A DNA stretch of 64,000 nt from Thermopolyspora sp044507605. Lineage in GTDB: Bacteria; Actinomycetota; Actinomycetes; Streptosporangiales; Streptosporangiaceae. The notes under the pieces are model-generated. The model did no database searches, had not been told where the DNA came from, and saw nothing but the letters and a program-made list of their open reading frames with translations. A program made the position numbers and the translations under genes. Below are positions 51,635 through 60,371 of the stretch, piece after piece. Position 1 is the first letter of the stretch, and each line of letters starts with the position of its first letter. The stretch is taken from positions 62,001 through 126,000 of the forward strand of contig JBIQJI010000003.1 in assembly GCA_044507605.1 (NCBI GenBank). Direction: 5' to 3'.

Positions 51635-52624
51635 TCAGCCGCCGATCGCGGACATGGGACGGGCCGGCTGGAGGAAGGACGGGTCGTCGATGCCGTGGCC
51701 GGCGCGCTTGACCGCCACGGCGGCGATCCAGCGGGCGGCCAGGTCGTCGTCGGTGGCGCCGGCGCGCATCGCCGTGCGCAGGTCGGACTCCTCGGTGGCG
51801 AACAGGCAGTTGCGGATCTGGCCGTCGGCGGTGAGCCGCACCCGGTCGCAGGCGCCGCAGAAGGGACGGGTCACCGAGGCGATCACGCCGACCCTGGCCG
51901 GGCCGCCGTCGACCAGGAACAGCTCGGCGGGCGCGCTGCCGCGCCGCTCCGGGTCGTCGTCGGTGAGGTCGAAGTCGCGCTTGAGCATCGCCAGGATCTC
52001 GTCGGCCGTGACCATCTGGTCGCGCCGCCAGCCGTGCTGGGCGTCGAGCGGCATCTGCTCGATGAACCGCAGCTGGTAGCCGTGGCCGAGGCAGAACCGC
52101 AGCAGGGCGCTCGCGTCGTGGTCGTTGATGCCGCGCATGAGCACGGAGTTGACCTTGACGGGGGTCAGCCCGGCCGCCTGGGCCGCCGCCATGCCGGCCA
52201 GCACGTCGGGCAGCCGGTCGCGGTGGGCGAGCTTGACGAACGTGTCGCGGTCGAGCGTGTCGAGCGAGACGTTGACGCGGTCGAGCCCGGCGGCGGCGAG
52301 CGGCTCGGCGAGGCGGGCCAGGCCGATGCCGTTGGTGGTGAGCGACACCTGCGGGCGGGGCCGCAGCGCGGTGGTGCGGGCGACGATCTCTGGCAGCTCA
52401 CGGCGCAGCAGCGGCTCGCCCCCGGTGAAGCGGACCTCGGTGATGCCGAGCCGCTCCACGCCGATCGTCACCAGCCGCACGATCTCGTCGGCCGTGAGCA
52501 CATCGGGTTTGGGCAGCCAGTCGAGCCCTTCAGGAGGCATACAGTATGCACACCTCAGGTTGCACCGGTCCGTGAGTGACACTCGCAGATCGGTCGCCAC
52601 CCGCCCGAACCTGTCCTTCAGCAT
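51635..52624 (-). CDS. moaA: GTP 3',8-cyclase MoaA
   Basis: Radical-SAM enzyme for the first step of molybdopterin synthesis. The 329-residue product has the N-terminal cluster Cys21, Cys25, Cys28 (CNLRCAYC), TGGEPLLRRELPEIV, and the C-terminal cluster CGACDR ... RNC, and ends in the functional Gly-Gly. AGGAGGTG precedes ATG 52624, which rules out the longer frame to 52684. It heads a moaA-mobA-DUF6457 unit; other Moco genes are not in the window. Confidence 0.96.
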   Translation of the reverse strand: MLKDRFGRVATDLRVSLTDRCNLRCAYCMPPEGLDWLPKPDVLTADEIVRLVTIGVERLGITEVRFTGGEPLLRRELPEIVARTTALRPRPQVSLTTNGIGLARLAEPLAAAGLDRVNVSLDTLDRDTFVKLAHRDRLPDVLAGMAAAQAAGLTPVKVNSVLMRGINDHDASALLRFCLGHGYQLRFIEQMPLDAQHGWRRDQMVTADEILAMLKRDFDLTDDDPERRGSAPAELFLVDGGPARVGVIASVTRPFCGACDRVRLTADGQIRNCLFATEESDLRTAMRAGATDDDLAARWIAAVAVKRAGHGIDDPSFLQPARPMSAIGG

Positions 52625-52793
52625 GGGCGCACCTCCTGAGCTCGCTTCTGGGAGTTGCCCTGCGCGCAGGATGTCACACCGCACCGACCATCTCGCGCGC
52701 GAGGCGGCCCCGCGCTCCTGTTCACGCCCATGCTCAGCCCAACGAACGCCCGGCTGCCGTGATTCCGGCGTCCGCGTCCGCGCTGGCCAGGAC

Positions 52794-52811
52794 GCGGGCG
52801 CCGGGGCCCGC
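52794..52811 (-). terminator. Possible hairpin after rtcB
   Basis: GCGGGC (52794-52799) and GCCCGC (52806-52811) form a 6-bp stem with a 6-base loop, 23 bases after the rtcB stop. Modest strength. Confidence 0.35.
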
Positions 52812-52833
52812 CGGCAGGGCGCGGGGGCGGGTT

Positions 52834-54033
52834 TCAGCCCTTCACGCAGACGAGCTGGCGCAGGCGGGCGACCACCTCGACCAGGTCGGACTGGGCGGCC
52901 ATCACCGCCTCCAGGTCCTTGTAGGCGCCGGGGATCTCGTCGATCACCCCGGCGTCCTTACGGCACTCGACCCCGCTGGTCTGCTTCGTCAGGTCGTCGA
53001 CGGTGAAGGTCCGCCTCGCCCTGGCCCGGCTCATGCGGCGGCCGGCGCCGTGCGAGGCCGAGTCGAACGCGGCGGCGTTCCCGCGGCCCTTGACGATATA
53101 GGTGCCGGTCGCCATGGAGCCGGGGATGATGCCGAGGTCGCCCGCGCCGGCCCGGATCGCCCCCTTGCGGGTGACGAGCAGGTCGGTGCCGTCGTAGGTC
53201 TCCTCGGCGACGTAGTTGTGGTGGCACGAGATCGGCCGGTCGAACGTCACCTGCCGCCCGCCGCCGGCGAAGTGGCGGCGCAGCACGTCGCACGCCAGGG
53301 CCATCATGACCTGCCGGTTGCGCCGGGCGTACTCCTGCGCCCAGAACAGGTCGCGGCGGTAGGCGGCCATCTGCGGCGTGCCCGCGACGAACACCGCCAG
53401 GTCGCGGTCGGGCAGGTCCTGGTTGTGCGGCAGCCGGCGGGCCCGCTCGATGTGGTGCTCGGCCAGCTCCTTGCCGATGTTGCGCGAGCCGGAGTGCAGC
53501 ACCACCCACACGGCGCCCTCGTCGTCGGCGCAGATCTCCAGGAAGTGGTTGCCGCCGCCCAGCGTGCCCATCTGCGCCTCCGCCCGGCCGCGGCGCGCCC
53601 GCACCTCCGGGGCGAGATCGTCGAACCGCCCCCAGAACTCCGCCCAGCCGGCCTGGGGCAGGCCGGGCACCTTGGCGGGGTCGACCGGATTCTTGTGCGC
53701 CTGGAACCCCACGGGCACCGCCCGCTCCAGACGCGACCGCAGCGGCCCGAGGTCGTCGGGCAGGTCGGCGACGGTGAGCGACGTGCGCACCGCGCTCATG
53801 CCGCAGCCGATGTCGACCCCGACCGCGGCCGGGGAGACCGCGCCGCGCATCGCGATCACCGACCCCACGGTGGCGCCCTTGCCGTAGTGCACGTCGGGCA
53901 TCACCGCCACGCCGTGCACCCAGGGCAGAGAGGCGACGTTGCGCAGCTGGCGCATGGCCTCCTGCTCCACATCGTCCGGATCGGCCCACATCCGGATCGC
54001 CACCCGGCCTCCGGGCACCTCCTGGTACGTCAT
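52834..54033 (-). CDS. rtcB: RNA-splicing ligase RtcB
   Basis: GTP- and Mn-dependent ligase joining 2',3'-cyclic-phosphate and 5'-OH RNA ends; a repair role is usual in bacteria. The 399-residue product has DVHYGKGATVGSV, the metal Cys in VDIGCGMSA, GTLGGGNHFLE, SCHHNYV, and the guanylylated His in SASHGAGRRMSR. GAGG precedes the ATG. No archease or RtcA gene is nearby; the upstream gene is the large membrane hydrolase-like protein, 96 bases away. Confidence 0.95.
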   Translation of the reverse strand: MTYQEVPGGRVAIRMWADPDDVEQEAMRQLRNVASLPWVHGVAVMPDVHYGKGATVGSVIAMRGAVSPAAVGVDIGCGMSAVRTSLTVADLPDDLGPLRSRLERAVPVGFQAHKNPVDPAKVPGLPQAGWAEFWGRFDDLAPEVRARRGRAEAQMGTLGGGNHFLEICADDEGAVWVVLHSGSRNIGKELAEHHIERARRLPHNQDLPDRDLAVFVAGTPQMAAYRRDLFWAQEYARRNRQVMMALACDVLRRHFAGGGRQVTFDRPISCHHNYVAEETYDGTDLLVTRKGAIRAGAGDLGIIPGSMATGTYIVKGRGNAAAFDSASHGAGRRMSRARARRTFTVDDLTKQTSGVECRKDAGVIDEIPGAYKDLEAVMAAQSDLVEVVARLRQLVCVKG

Positions 54034-54129
54034 CTCCTCGTCGCCTCCTCTCCGCGCCGTGCGCTCGGATCCCCTTCGGATCTCTGCCCATCAGGCCAGA
54101 GACCACCTGGCGCGCGCAACCGAATAAGA

Positions 54130-56646
54130 TCACGCGCCCTCGGCCACCGGCCCGGCGGGCGGGGCCGGGTCCGCCTCGGCGCCGTGCACGGCGAGCCGCG
54201 CGGCGGTCGCGTCCACCACCTGCCAGAAGGCGGGGTCGGTCCAGTAGCCGGTGTGGCCGCCGATGGCCGGGGCCGCGTCGCCGTACAGGTAGCGGCTGGT
54301 GCGGGGGTCGGGCAGGCACACGTCGCAGGGCGCGCCGATGGGGCCGCCGATGGGGTCGGTGGCGTAGTAGACGTTGGCCCAGGGCAGGCGGTCGAGGTCG
54401 CGGAGCACGCCCGGGGAGAAGTACGCGGGAAACCCCCACTGGTAGAGCTTGCGCAGCGGCGAACCGAAGGTGACCAGGGCGTTCGCCGCGCCGGCGGGAC
54501 GGCGCTCGCGCTGCAGCAGGGCCGCCGCCGCGAGCACCGTGCCCTGGCTGTGGGCGTTGATCAGCACCCGGCCGCCGTTGTCGTGCAGCCACCACATGCG
54601 GCGCTGCAGGTCGGGCACCGCCCGCTCCCCGTAGCAGGGCGGCGCGAGCGGGTGGAAGGAGCGGGGCCAAAAGGTGCCGATGTCCCACAGCACGCAGATG
54701 GCGCGGCGACGGCCCAGATCGCGCCAGCCGGCCCACATGACGGAGACCACGGCCGACGGGAGGAGCGCGGCCACGGTCGCCCCGATGCCGACCAGCCAGG
54801 CGTCGACGTGATCGTGGGCGCTCCAGTAGCCCGTCTCCAGCAGGGCGATGAGGAACATCCCGACGGCGACCATGCCCGACAGCGCCAGGTCGACGTCGGC
54901 GACGTCCCGGGCGAAGCGGCGCATGCCCGCGACGTCGCCCGCCCACGCGGCCGGCGACCGGCCCCCGGGCAGCCGGTCGAGCGCCGAGGCGTACCAGGTC
55001 GCCTCCGGCTCGGGCAGCGGCCGTTCCCGCTCCCGCTCGCGGTACTCCTCGCGCACCAGCGGCGCCCCGCGCCGCGCCCGGGCGTACCGGACGAGCTGCC
55101 ACACGGTGAACAGGCCGAGCACCGCTCCGGGCACCACGATGAGGTACGACACGGCGTACTGGACCATGGGGAACACGGCGATGCCGGTCTGCTCCCCCAG
55201 CCGGGCCGGGGCGGTCAGGCCGTACCCGATGTTGCCGACGATGTCGGCGACGCGGATCAGCACGCCGAGCATGACGGTGTTGAGCAGCGCGAGCCCCACC
55301 GCGAGCACCACGAACGGCGCGCACCAGCGGAACCGGCCGGACCCGGGCCGGCCGCGCTCCCCGTCGACCACGATGGCGATCAGCAGGGCGAGGGCGACCG
55401 CCGAGCGGGCCAAAGGGATGGGGCCGGTGCGCGACAGCCACACGAGGACGCCGGCGGCCACGGCGGCGAACCCGGCCCAGCGCAGGGCGCGGCGCCAGGT
55501 GAGGGTGCGGGCGAGCAGGAGGATCGCGATGAGCGCGACGCTCCCGATGATCACGGTGTAGGCCGCGCCGAGCAGGTCGCGCATGCCGGGCAGCTCCGCC
55601 GCCAGGGGCCCCGGCGCGGCCGCCGGTAACCCCCAGGCGTAGCCGGCCGCGAGCACCGGCGCGAGCACGGCCACGGCCAGGGCGCCGGCCGTGAAAGTGG
55701 GCCGCCACCCGCGCTCGCGCTCCATGAGCAGCAGCACCACGGCGCCGGCCAGCGCCGCGCCGGCGGCCCCGATGGACGGCCACCAGAGCACGCCCAGCGA
55801 CCCCGGAGCCGATCCCCCGGCCATCGACACCGCGTGGGCCGGATAGGCGATCAGCGTCGCGATCAGGGCCAGGGAGGCCGCGATGTGGGCCGCGGCCAGC
55901 CGGCGCGCGCAGGGGGCGCCGTCCCAGAAGGCGGGGTGGGCGAGCCCGCCGGGCAGCGCGGCGGCGCCCGCGATGGTGCCGTCGTGGCCGGGCGGCGACG
56001 GGACGACCTGGGGCGGCCGCACCGCCTCGTAGCGGCGGATGGAGCGGAGCGTGAGGGCGGCGAGCAGCGCGACGGCCAGCAGCGGCACGGCGGCCGCCAT
56101 CACGATGCGCCTGCCGGGAAAGTCCTGCACGAGGTCGCCGCGGAACGGGACGAGCCACCAGGCGCCGGTGCACGCCGGGCGGGCGCCGCACTGGTAGCCG
56201 ATGTAGTCGATGGGGATCCAGGCGACCAGCAGCACCGCGTCGAGCGTGACCGCGAGCGCCGCCCACCGCATCACGGCGCGGTAGACGCGGGCCGGCCGGC
56301 CGGGGCCGGCCAGCTCCGGCGGGCCCATCCAGCCGGCCAGGTTGGCCAGCATGAACGGCAGGAGCAGCAGCCACAGCACCCTGGTGATGCTGCGCGAGGT
56401 CAGCCCGCCCCAGGAGTAGGCCTCGATGTGCCTGCCGCCGGCGTCGTCGCGCCGATAGAAGCCGGCGATGTCGTCGCCCGCCACCCGCACCGCGTCGGCC
56501 GTGCCGAGCAGGTGCTGCGGCCGCGTGCCGCCCACGCCGTGCACGCGCACCTCGGTGAGGCCGCCGAGGCCGGGCGCGGGCGGCACCAGGCCCGCCGACG
56601 ACGGCGGGCCGGAGGACGAAGGCGGACCCGGGGACGACGTCGTCAT
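54130..56646 (-). CDS. Large membrane protein with lipase-like hydrolase ends
   Basis: Unknown function. The 838-residue product starts near a conserved-looking VRVHGVGGTRPQHLLG (about residue 33), similar to the first strand and oxyanion region of lipase-like alpha/beta hydrolases. A long middle has about twelve hydrophobic helices. The C-terminal part holds INAHSQGTVLAAAALL (nucleophile Ser in H-S-Q-G) and later GGHTGYWTDP, a possible catalytic His. The hydrolase fold thus seems split by the membrane segments. ATG 56646 has AGAGGTGG upstream; GTG 56694 is an alternative. An 18-base palindrome overlaps its putative promoter. Confidence 0.8.
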   Translation of the reverse strand: MTTSSPGPPSSSGPPSSAGLVPPAPGLGGLTEVRVHGVGGTRPQHLLGTADAVRVAGDDIAGFYRRDDAGGRHIEAYSWGGLTSRSITRVLWLLLLPFMLANLAGWMGPPELAGPGRPARVYRAVMRWAALAVTLDAVLLVAWIPIDYIGYQCGARPACTGAWWLVPFRGDLVQDFPGRRIVMAAAVPLLAVALLAALTLRSIRRYEAVRPPQVVPSPPGHDGTIAGAAALPGGLAHPAFWDGAPCARRLAAAHIAASLALIATLIAYPAHAVSMAGGSAPGSLGVLWWPSIGAAGAALAGAVVLLLMERERGWRPTFTAGALAVAVLAPVLAAGYAWGLPAAAPGPLAAELPGMRDLLGAAYTVIIGSVALIAILLLARTLTWRRALRWAGFAAVAAGVLVWLSRTGPIPLARSAVALALLIAIVVDGERGRPGSGRFRWCAPFVVLAVGLALLNTVMLGVLIRVADIVGNIGYGLTAPARLGEQTGIAVFPMVQYAVSYLIVVPGAVLGLFTVWQLVRYARARRGAPLVREEYRERERERPLPEPEATWYASALDRLPGGRSPAAWAGDVAGMRRFARDVADVDLALSGMVAVGMFLIALLETGYWSAHDHVDAWLVGIGATVAALLPSAVVSVMWAGWRDLGRRRAICVLWDIGTFWPRSFHPLAPPCYGERAVPDLQRRMWWLHDNGGRVLINAHSQGTVLAAAALLQRERRPAGAANALVTFGSPLRKLYQWGFPAYFSPGVLRDLDRLPWANVYYATDPIGGPIGAPCDVCLPDPRTSRYLYGDAAPAIGGHTGYWTDPAFWQVVDATAARLAVHGAEADPAPPAGPVAEGA

Positions 56647-56734
56647 GGCGTCCACCTCTCGCGGCGCTCTATCAGGTCCGGGGCTGTCTGTCACGGTCCC
56701 GTCCGCGCCCCGCCTGGGGCCGGCGCGGGCCGCA

Positions 56735-56771
56735 TGAGTAGAGCCCTACTCAAGTGCGCCGGGCCGTGCAA
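56735..56771 (-). promoter_or_regulatory. Promoter overlapped by an operator-like palindrome
   Basis: On the minus strand TTGCAC (56766-56771) and TAGGGC (56743-56748) are 17 bases apart. The palindrome TGAGTAG-AGCC-CTACTCA (56735-56752) covers the -10 element, as repressors of the TetR or GntR kind often do. It controls the gene ending at 54130. Confidence 0.55.
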
Positions 56772-56811
56772 CCGAAAGGCCGAAATTGCCAGGAACCCCA
56801 GGTGGCCGGGC

Positions 56812-58647
56812 CTATCGGGGAGCGTAACGTTCGCGGCGAACCGTCACCTTTCGTCCCTTGATGGTGGTGCTGCGCAGGGCCGCGATCACGTCCTTGGCGG
56901 CGTAGTCGGGAACCTCCACCAGCGAGAAACGGTCGGCGATCTCGATGGCGCCGATGTCGCGCCCGCCGAGGTGCGTCTCGCCGGTGATCGCGCCGACCAG
57001 GTCCTGGGGACGGATCCTGGCGCTGCGCCCCGCGCCGACGAACAGGCGCGTCATGCCCTCCGACGCCGCCCGGGGCCGGCGCTCGTCGCGGCCGTCACGC
57101 GACCGGCCGCCGTCACGGCCCGCGCGGCCGGGCTCCCGGCGGCCCCGGCGCTCGGGCGGCACGGCGATCTCGGGGATCTCCTCCTCGTCGGCGGCGGCGC
57201 CGCTGGCCTCGTGGGCCAGCTTGACCGCGGCGAGCGCGACCTCCATCACGTCGAACTCGTCGGTGAGGGTCTCGACCACGACCCGGAACCGGTCGAGGTC
57301 GTCGTCGTCCATGAGGCTGTCCTGCAACGCGGCGCGGGTCAGCTCCAGCCTGCGGGCGCGCAGGTCGGCGACGGTCGGCACCTTCTCGACGGCGATGCGG
57401 CGCTTGGTCACCCGTTCGATGGTCTTGAGCATGCGGTGCTCGCGGGGCTCGGCCAGCGTGATGGCGACCCCCTCGCGCCCGGCCCGGCCCACCCGGCCGA
57501 CCCGGTGCACGTACGACTCGGGCGCCGACGGCACGTTGTAGTTGACCACATGGCTGAGCTGCTCGATGTCGAGGCCGCGCGCGGCGACGTCGGTGGCGAC
57601 GAGCAGGTCGGCGGTGCCGGAGCGGAGCCGGCCCATGACGCGGTCGCGCTGCTCCTGGCTCATGCCGCCGTGCAGCGCCTCGGCGCGGTAGCCGCGGCCG
57701 TTCATGCTCTCGGTGAGCTGATCGACCTCCTCGCGCGTGCGGCAGAACACGATCGTGGCGGCCGGGGACTCGACGTCGAGAACGCGGCCGAGCGCGGCAG
57801 CCTTGTGCGGCCGGGCGACGATGTAGGCGCTCTCCCTGATGCGCGGGGTCTCGCCGGGGGCGGCGGTCTCGCGGCCGATCAGGATGCGCACCGGCTCGCG
57901 CAGGTGCTGCCGGGCGATGGATTCGATGCGCGGCGGCATGGTCGCCGAGAAGAGCACCGTCTGGCGGTCGGCGGGGGTCTCGACGAGGATCGCGTCGATG
58001 TCCTCGGCGAAGCCCATGTCGAGCATCTCGTCGGCCTCGTCGAGGACGACGGTCTCCAGGTCGGCCAGCCGGAGCGTGCCGCGGCCGAGGTGGTCGAGCG
58101 CGCGACCCGGGGTGGCCACCACGACGTCGACGCCGCGCTCCAGGGCGCGCAGCTGGCGGCCGATCGGCTGCCCGCCGTAGATCGGCAGGACGCGGGCGCC
58201 GAGGCCGCGGCCGTACTTGTGGATGGCCTCGGAGACCTGGACGGCCAGCTCGCGCGTGGGCACGAGCACCAGGGCGAGCGGGTCGGTGCCCACTCCGACA
58301 CGGTCCATGCGCTCGAGCAACGGCAGCGCGAACGCGGCCGTCTTGCCGGTGCCCGTGGCGGCCTGGCCCAGCAGGTCGCGGCCGTCGAGCAGCGGCGGGA
58401 TCGCCTCGCGCTGGATCGGCGTCGGCTCCTCGTAGCCGAGCTCGGCCAGGGCGCGCAGCAGCTCGGGCCGCAGCGCCAGGTCGGCGAACCCGCCGCCCTC
58501 GGCCGCGCCGGAGGTCGCGTCGCCGGGGGCCGCGCCGGCAGAGCTCTCCTCGCCGGTCGTGTCGGAGGTCGTCGTGTCGGACGCCCCATCGCCGCCGGGG
58601 TCGCCGGGGAGGGCGGCGGGATCGTCGTGGGCGTGGTCGGCTGTCAT
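56812..58647 (-). CDS. deaD: DEAD-box RNA helicase (DeaD/CsdA type)
   Basis: ATP-dependent RNA helicase for ribosome assembly and cold adaptation. In the 611-residue product a Ser/Thr/Asp/Gly-rich N-terminus (1-52) precedes the core: Q motif EEPTPIQ, Walker A ATGTGKT at 97-103, DEAD at 203-206, SAT at 234-236, then HRVGRVGRAG in the second RecA domain. After an acidic and an Arg/Gly-rich linker, the C-terminal 75 residues (TRLFVGAGRSARIRPQDLVG) match the DbpA RNA-binding fold. ATG 58647 has GAGGAG upstream. A long 5' leader is predicted. Confidence 0.94.
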   Translation of the reverse strand: MTADHAHDDPAALPGDPGGDGASDTTTSDTTGEESSAGAAPGDATSGAAEGGGFADLALRPELLRALAELGYEEPTPIQREAIPPLLDGRDLLGQAATGTGKTAAFALPLLERMDRVGVGTDPLALVLVPTRELAVQVSEAIHKYGRGLGARVLPIYGGQPIGRQLRALERGVDVVVATPGRALDHLGRGTLRLADLETVVLDEADEMLDMGFAEDIDAILVETPADRQTVLFSATMPPRIESIARQHLREPVRILIGRETAAPGETPRIRESAYIVARPHKAAALGRVLDVESPAATIVFCRTREEVDQLTESMNGRGYRAEALHGGMSQEQRDRVMGRLRSGTADLLVATDVAARGLDIEQLSHVVNYNVPSAPESYVHRVGRVGRAGREGVAITLAEPREHRMLKTIERVTKRRIAVEKVPTVADLRARRLELTRAALQDSLMDDDDLDRFRVVVETLTDEFDVMEVALAAVKLAHEASGAAADEEEIPEIAVPPERRGRREPGRAGRDGGRSRDGRDERRPRAASEGMTRLFVGAGRSARIRPQDLVGAITGETHLGGRDIGAIEIADRFSLVEVPDYAAKDVIAALRSTTIKGRKVTVRRERYAPR

Positions 58648-58691
58648 GCTCGAGAACTCCTCGTCTCCGGGGACTACGCGCGGGGGCGCAC

Positions 58692-58714
58692 CGTGGACAC
58701 TCGGGTCGTCCACG
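58692..58714 (-). promoter_or_regulatory. Hairpin in the predicted deaD leader
   Basis: CGTGGAC (58692-58698) and GTCCACG (58708-58714) form a perfect 7-bp stem with a 9-base loop, about 45 bases before the deaD start. Confidence 0.4.
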
Positions 58715-58915
58715 CCCGCCGCGCTGAGATTCACGCCCCGTTCAGCCGTTGCGAGGAAAGCCACATCCAGCCCGCGAAGGGGCACACCTGACTTCGGCAG
58801 TCATTATCGGCAGTGGTTTAGGGCGTCGTCCGCCGAGCTTATCGGAAAGATCGGGGCGCCGATGACGCGCACCCCCCGCCGGCCCCTCGAGCGGCCCGCC
58901 CGTGCCAACGCACGA

Positions 58916-58948
58916 GGGCGCCCGGCCCTCGGTGAGGACCGGGCGCCC
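58916..58948 (-). terminator. Terminator of the secreted His-rich protein gene
   Basis: A 15-bp stem with one mismatch (58916-58930 with 58934-58948, 3-base loop) starts 29 bases after the stop on the minus strand. No T-tract. Confidence 0.7.
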
Positions 58949-58977
58949 AGCGGCGTTACGGAACCGGTGTCAGAGGA

Positions 58978-59997
58978 CTACCGGACCACCTTCACGTAGT
59001 CGGTGTCCGAGGAGCCCTTGAGACCGTGCCCGCCCTTGTACACCACGCGCCACGTGCCGGACCGGTAGGCCGGGATCTTCGCGTGGAACTTCCCGTGCCG
59101 GTCGGTGCGGATCGTGTCCACGTACTCCCAGTGCCGGTGACCGCTCTGCCGGAAGTAGATCGAGACCTTCTGCCAGGCGAGACGGTTCCAGGAGTGCCAG
59201 TGGTGGGCGCCGCCGCACTTGTTCGCGCTGAACACGACGACGTTGCCGTTGGTGTACCAGCCGTCGTAGCAGCGGGCGACCGACAGCCTGCCGTCGAGCG
59301 TCAGCTTGTGCCGCCGCACCACGGGCTCGGGATGGGCGTCGAGCGAGAGCGCCGTGGCACGCGCGCCACGGGCCGCCGCCGGCGGCCGCTTGTGGTGACG
59401 GTGATCACGGCCGTGGTGCTCGTGGTCGTCCTTCTTGACCGTGAAACCGGACGTGCCGGTGACGGTACGGCCGTCCAGGCCCGTACCGCTCGCCGACACG
59501 GTCCAGTGACCGGCGGGCGCATGGCCGTCGAGGGTGACCGTGCCGGTCCACAGGGTCCGGCCGTGGGACGACCCGCTCTGCCGGGGCACGGTGGTGTGCA
59601 CCGCGCCGAACGTGCTGAACGTGATCGACAGGCTCTTCACGTTCTGCGTCCACACGCTGGCGGTGACCCGTGCCGAGTGCCCGTGCCCGACCTCCACCGT
59701 GCCCGGGGACGCGTGCACCGACAGCACACGGCCCGGCGCCGACGTCGGGGTCGGCGTCACCGAAGGAGTCGGCGTCACCGAAGGAATCGTCGGGGGCGCG
59801 CTCGGCACCACCGTCGGCTCCGCGGTGGGGGTGAAGGTCGGCAGCGAGCTCACTGTGGGCGAGGCGGGTGGCTCCGTCGCCTGCACCCGGGCCGGCACCG
59901 ACACGGCTTGCGCATCCGCGATGGCCGGTGTCACGACCGCTAGCGCCAATCCGCCGGTGGCGGTCGCTACCAGTGCGGTAGCGAGGCGTTTCTTCAT
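58978..59997 (-). CDS. Secreted Ser/Thr/Pro- and His-rich protein
   Basis: Unknown function. The 339-residue product has a classical signal peptide (MKKRLATALVATATGGLALA, cleavage near ADAQA), a Pro/Thr/Ser stalk with PTPSVTPTPT repeats, an Ig-like domain (about 95-195, RVLSVHASPGTVEVGHGHSA), a His-rich spacer (KKDDHEHHGRDHRHHKR) and a second beta domain (about 225-339) with two Cys and a His/Trp-rich turn CGGAHHWHSWNRLAW. It may bind metal or cell-wall material. GGGGAGGAA precedes ATG 59997. Terminator at 58916-58948. Confidence 0.8.
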   Translation of the reverse strand: MKKRLATALVATATGGLALAVVTPAIADAQAVSVPARVQATEPPASPTVSSLPTFTPTAEPTVVPSAPPTIPSVTPTPSVTPTPTSAPGRVLSVHASPGTVEVGHGHSARVTASVWTQNVKSLSITFSTFGAVHTTVPRQSGSSHGRTLWTGTVTLDGHAPAGHWTVSASGTGLDGRTVTGTSGFTVKKDDHEHHGRDHRHHKRPPAAARGARATALSLDAHPEPVVRRHKLTLDGRLSVARCYDGWYTNGNVVVFSANKCGGAHHWHSWNRLAWQKVSIYFRQSGHRHWEYVDTIRTDRHGKFHAKIPAYRSGTWRVVYKGGHGLKGSSDTDYVKVVR

Positions 59998-60080
59998 GAG
60001 GAACTTCCTCCCCGTCATTTCGGCATGACTCAGGACAAGCCACGCTTATAGGTAGACGCCGGAATATCAGGGGAGGTTGC

Positions 60081-60141
60081 CCGATTTGTAGGCGAACTGA
60101 TCCCAAATTGGGAGCTCCACTCACCGGCTAGTCCGATTTGT
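60081..60141. promoter_or_regulatory. Direct repeats flanking a palindrome
   Basis: CCGATTTGT at 60081 and 60133 flank TCCCAAATTGGGA (60101-60113). The arrangement suggests an operator in the divergent region. Confidence 0.45.
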
Positions 60142-60358
60142 CCTTCTTTCGTGACTCATATCCTGTTCGAGGAGTGGCACAAACCGGGCGTACACCGGCA
60201 TCCCGGATATCACAGGCGTCCACCGACTCCCATCGCAGCGGCACGCGATCGCTCCGGTTCCGGCCGTTCATATCGGCCGTGCCCGGAGCATTACCGGCCA
60301 CTCACCAGGACGAAATTGCGCCGGTCAAACGCATGACGCCGGGCCCGCAGGTGCGCGG

Positions 60359-60364
60359 TAACGT
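60359..60364 (+). promoter_or_regulatory. Leaderless -10 box for the GH15 gene
   Basis: TAACGT ends seven bases before the ATG at 60372, giving a predicted leader of one base. No ribosome-binding site is seen. Confidence 0.5.
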
Positions 60365-60371
60365 GGCCGGC

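Larger units (their letters stand above)
58648..58977. other. Leader and terminator region between deaD and the secreted-protein gene
   Basis: No gene. From left to right it holds a hairpin at 58692-58714, a GATAAT box at 58803-58808 on the minus strand, about 156 bases upstream of deaD, and the terminator of the next gene at 58916-58948. Confidence 0.5.
59998..60371. other. Divergent control region, no gene
   Basis: About 370 bases, less GC-rich than its surroundings, between the secreted-protein gene and the GH15 gene. It holds two copies of CCGATTTGT (60081-60089 and 60133-60141), a perfect 13-base palindrome TCCCAAATTGGGA at 60101-60113 between them, and the GH15 -10 box at 60359. Confidence 0.5.

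Noticed and set aside
52625..52833. Molybdenum cofactor riboswitch before moaA
   Set aside because: Only short GC palindromes are visible and nothing matching the multi-stem Moco RNA could be traced by eye.
52576..55629. 1017-codon plus-strand frame opposite rtcB and the membrane protein
   Set aside because: Despite its length it is a shadow of minus-strand coding; the antisense genes have clear catalytic motifs.
60001..60013. GAGGAACTTCCTC palindrome before the secreted protein gene
   Set aside because: It is explained by the GGAGGAA ribosome-binding site and a single-base centre that cannot form a hairpin.
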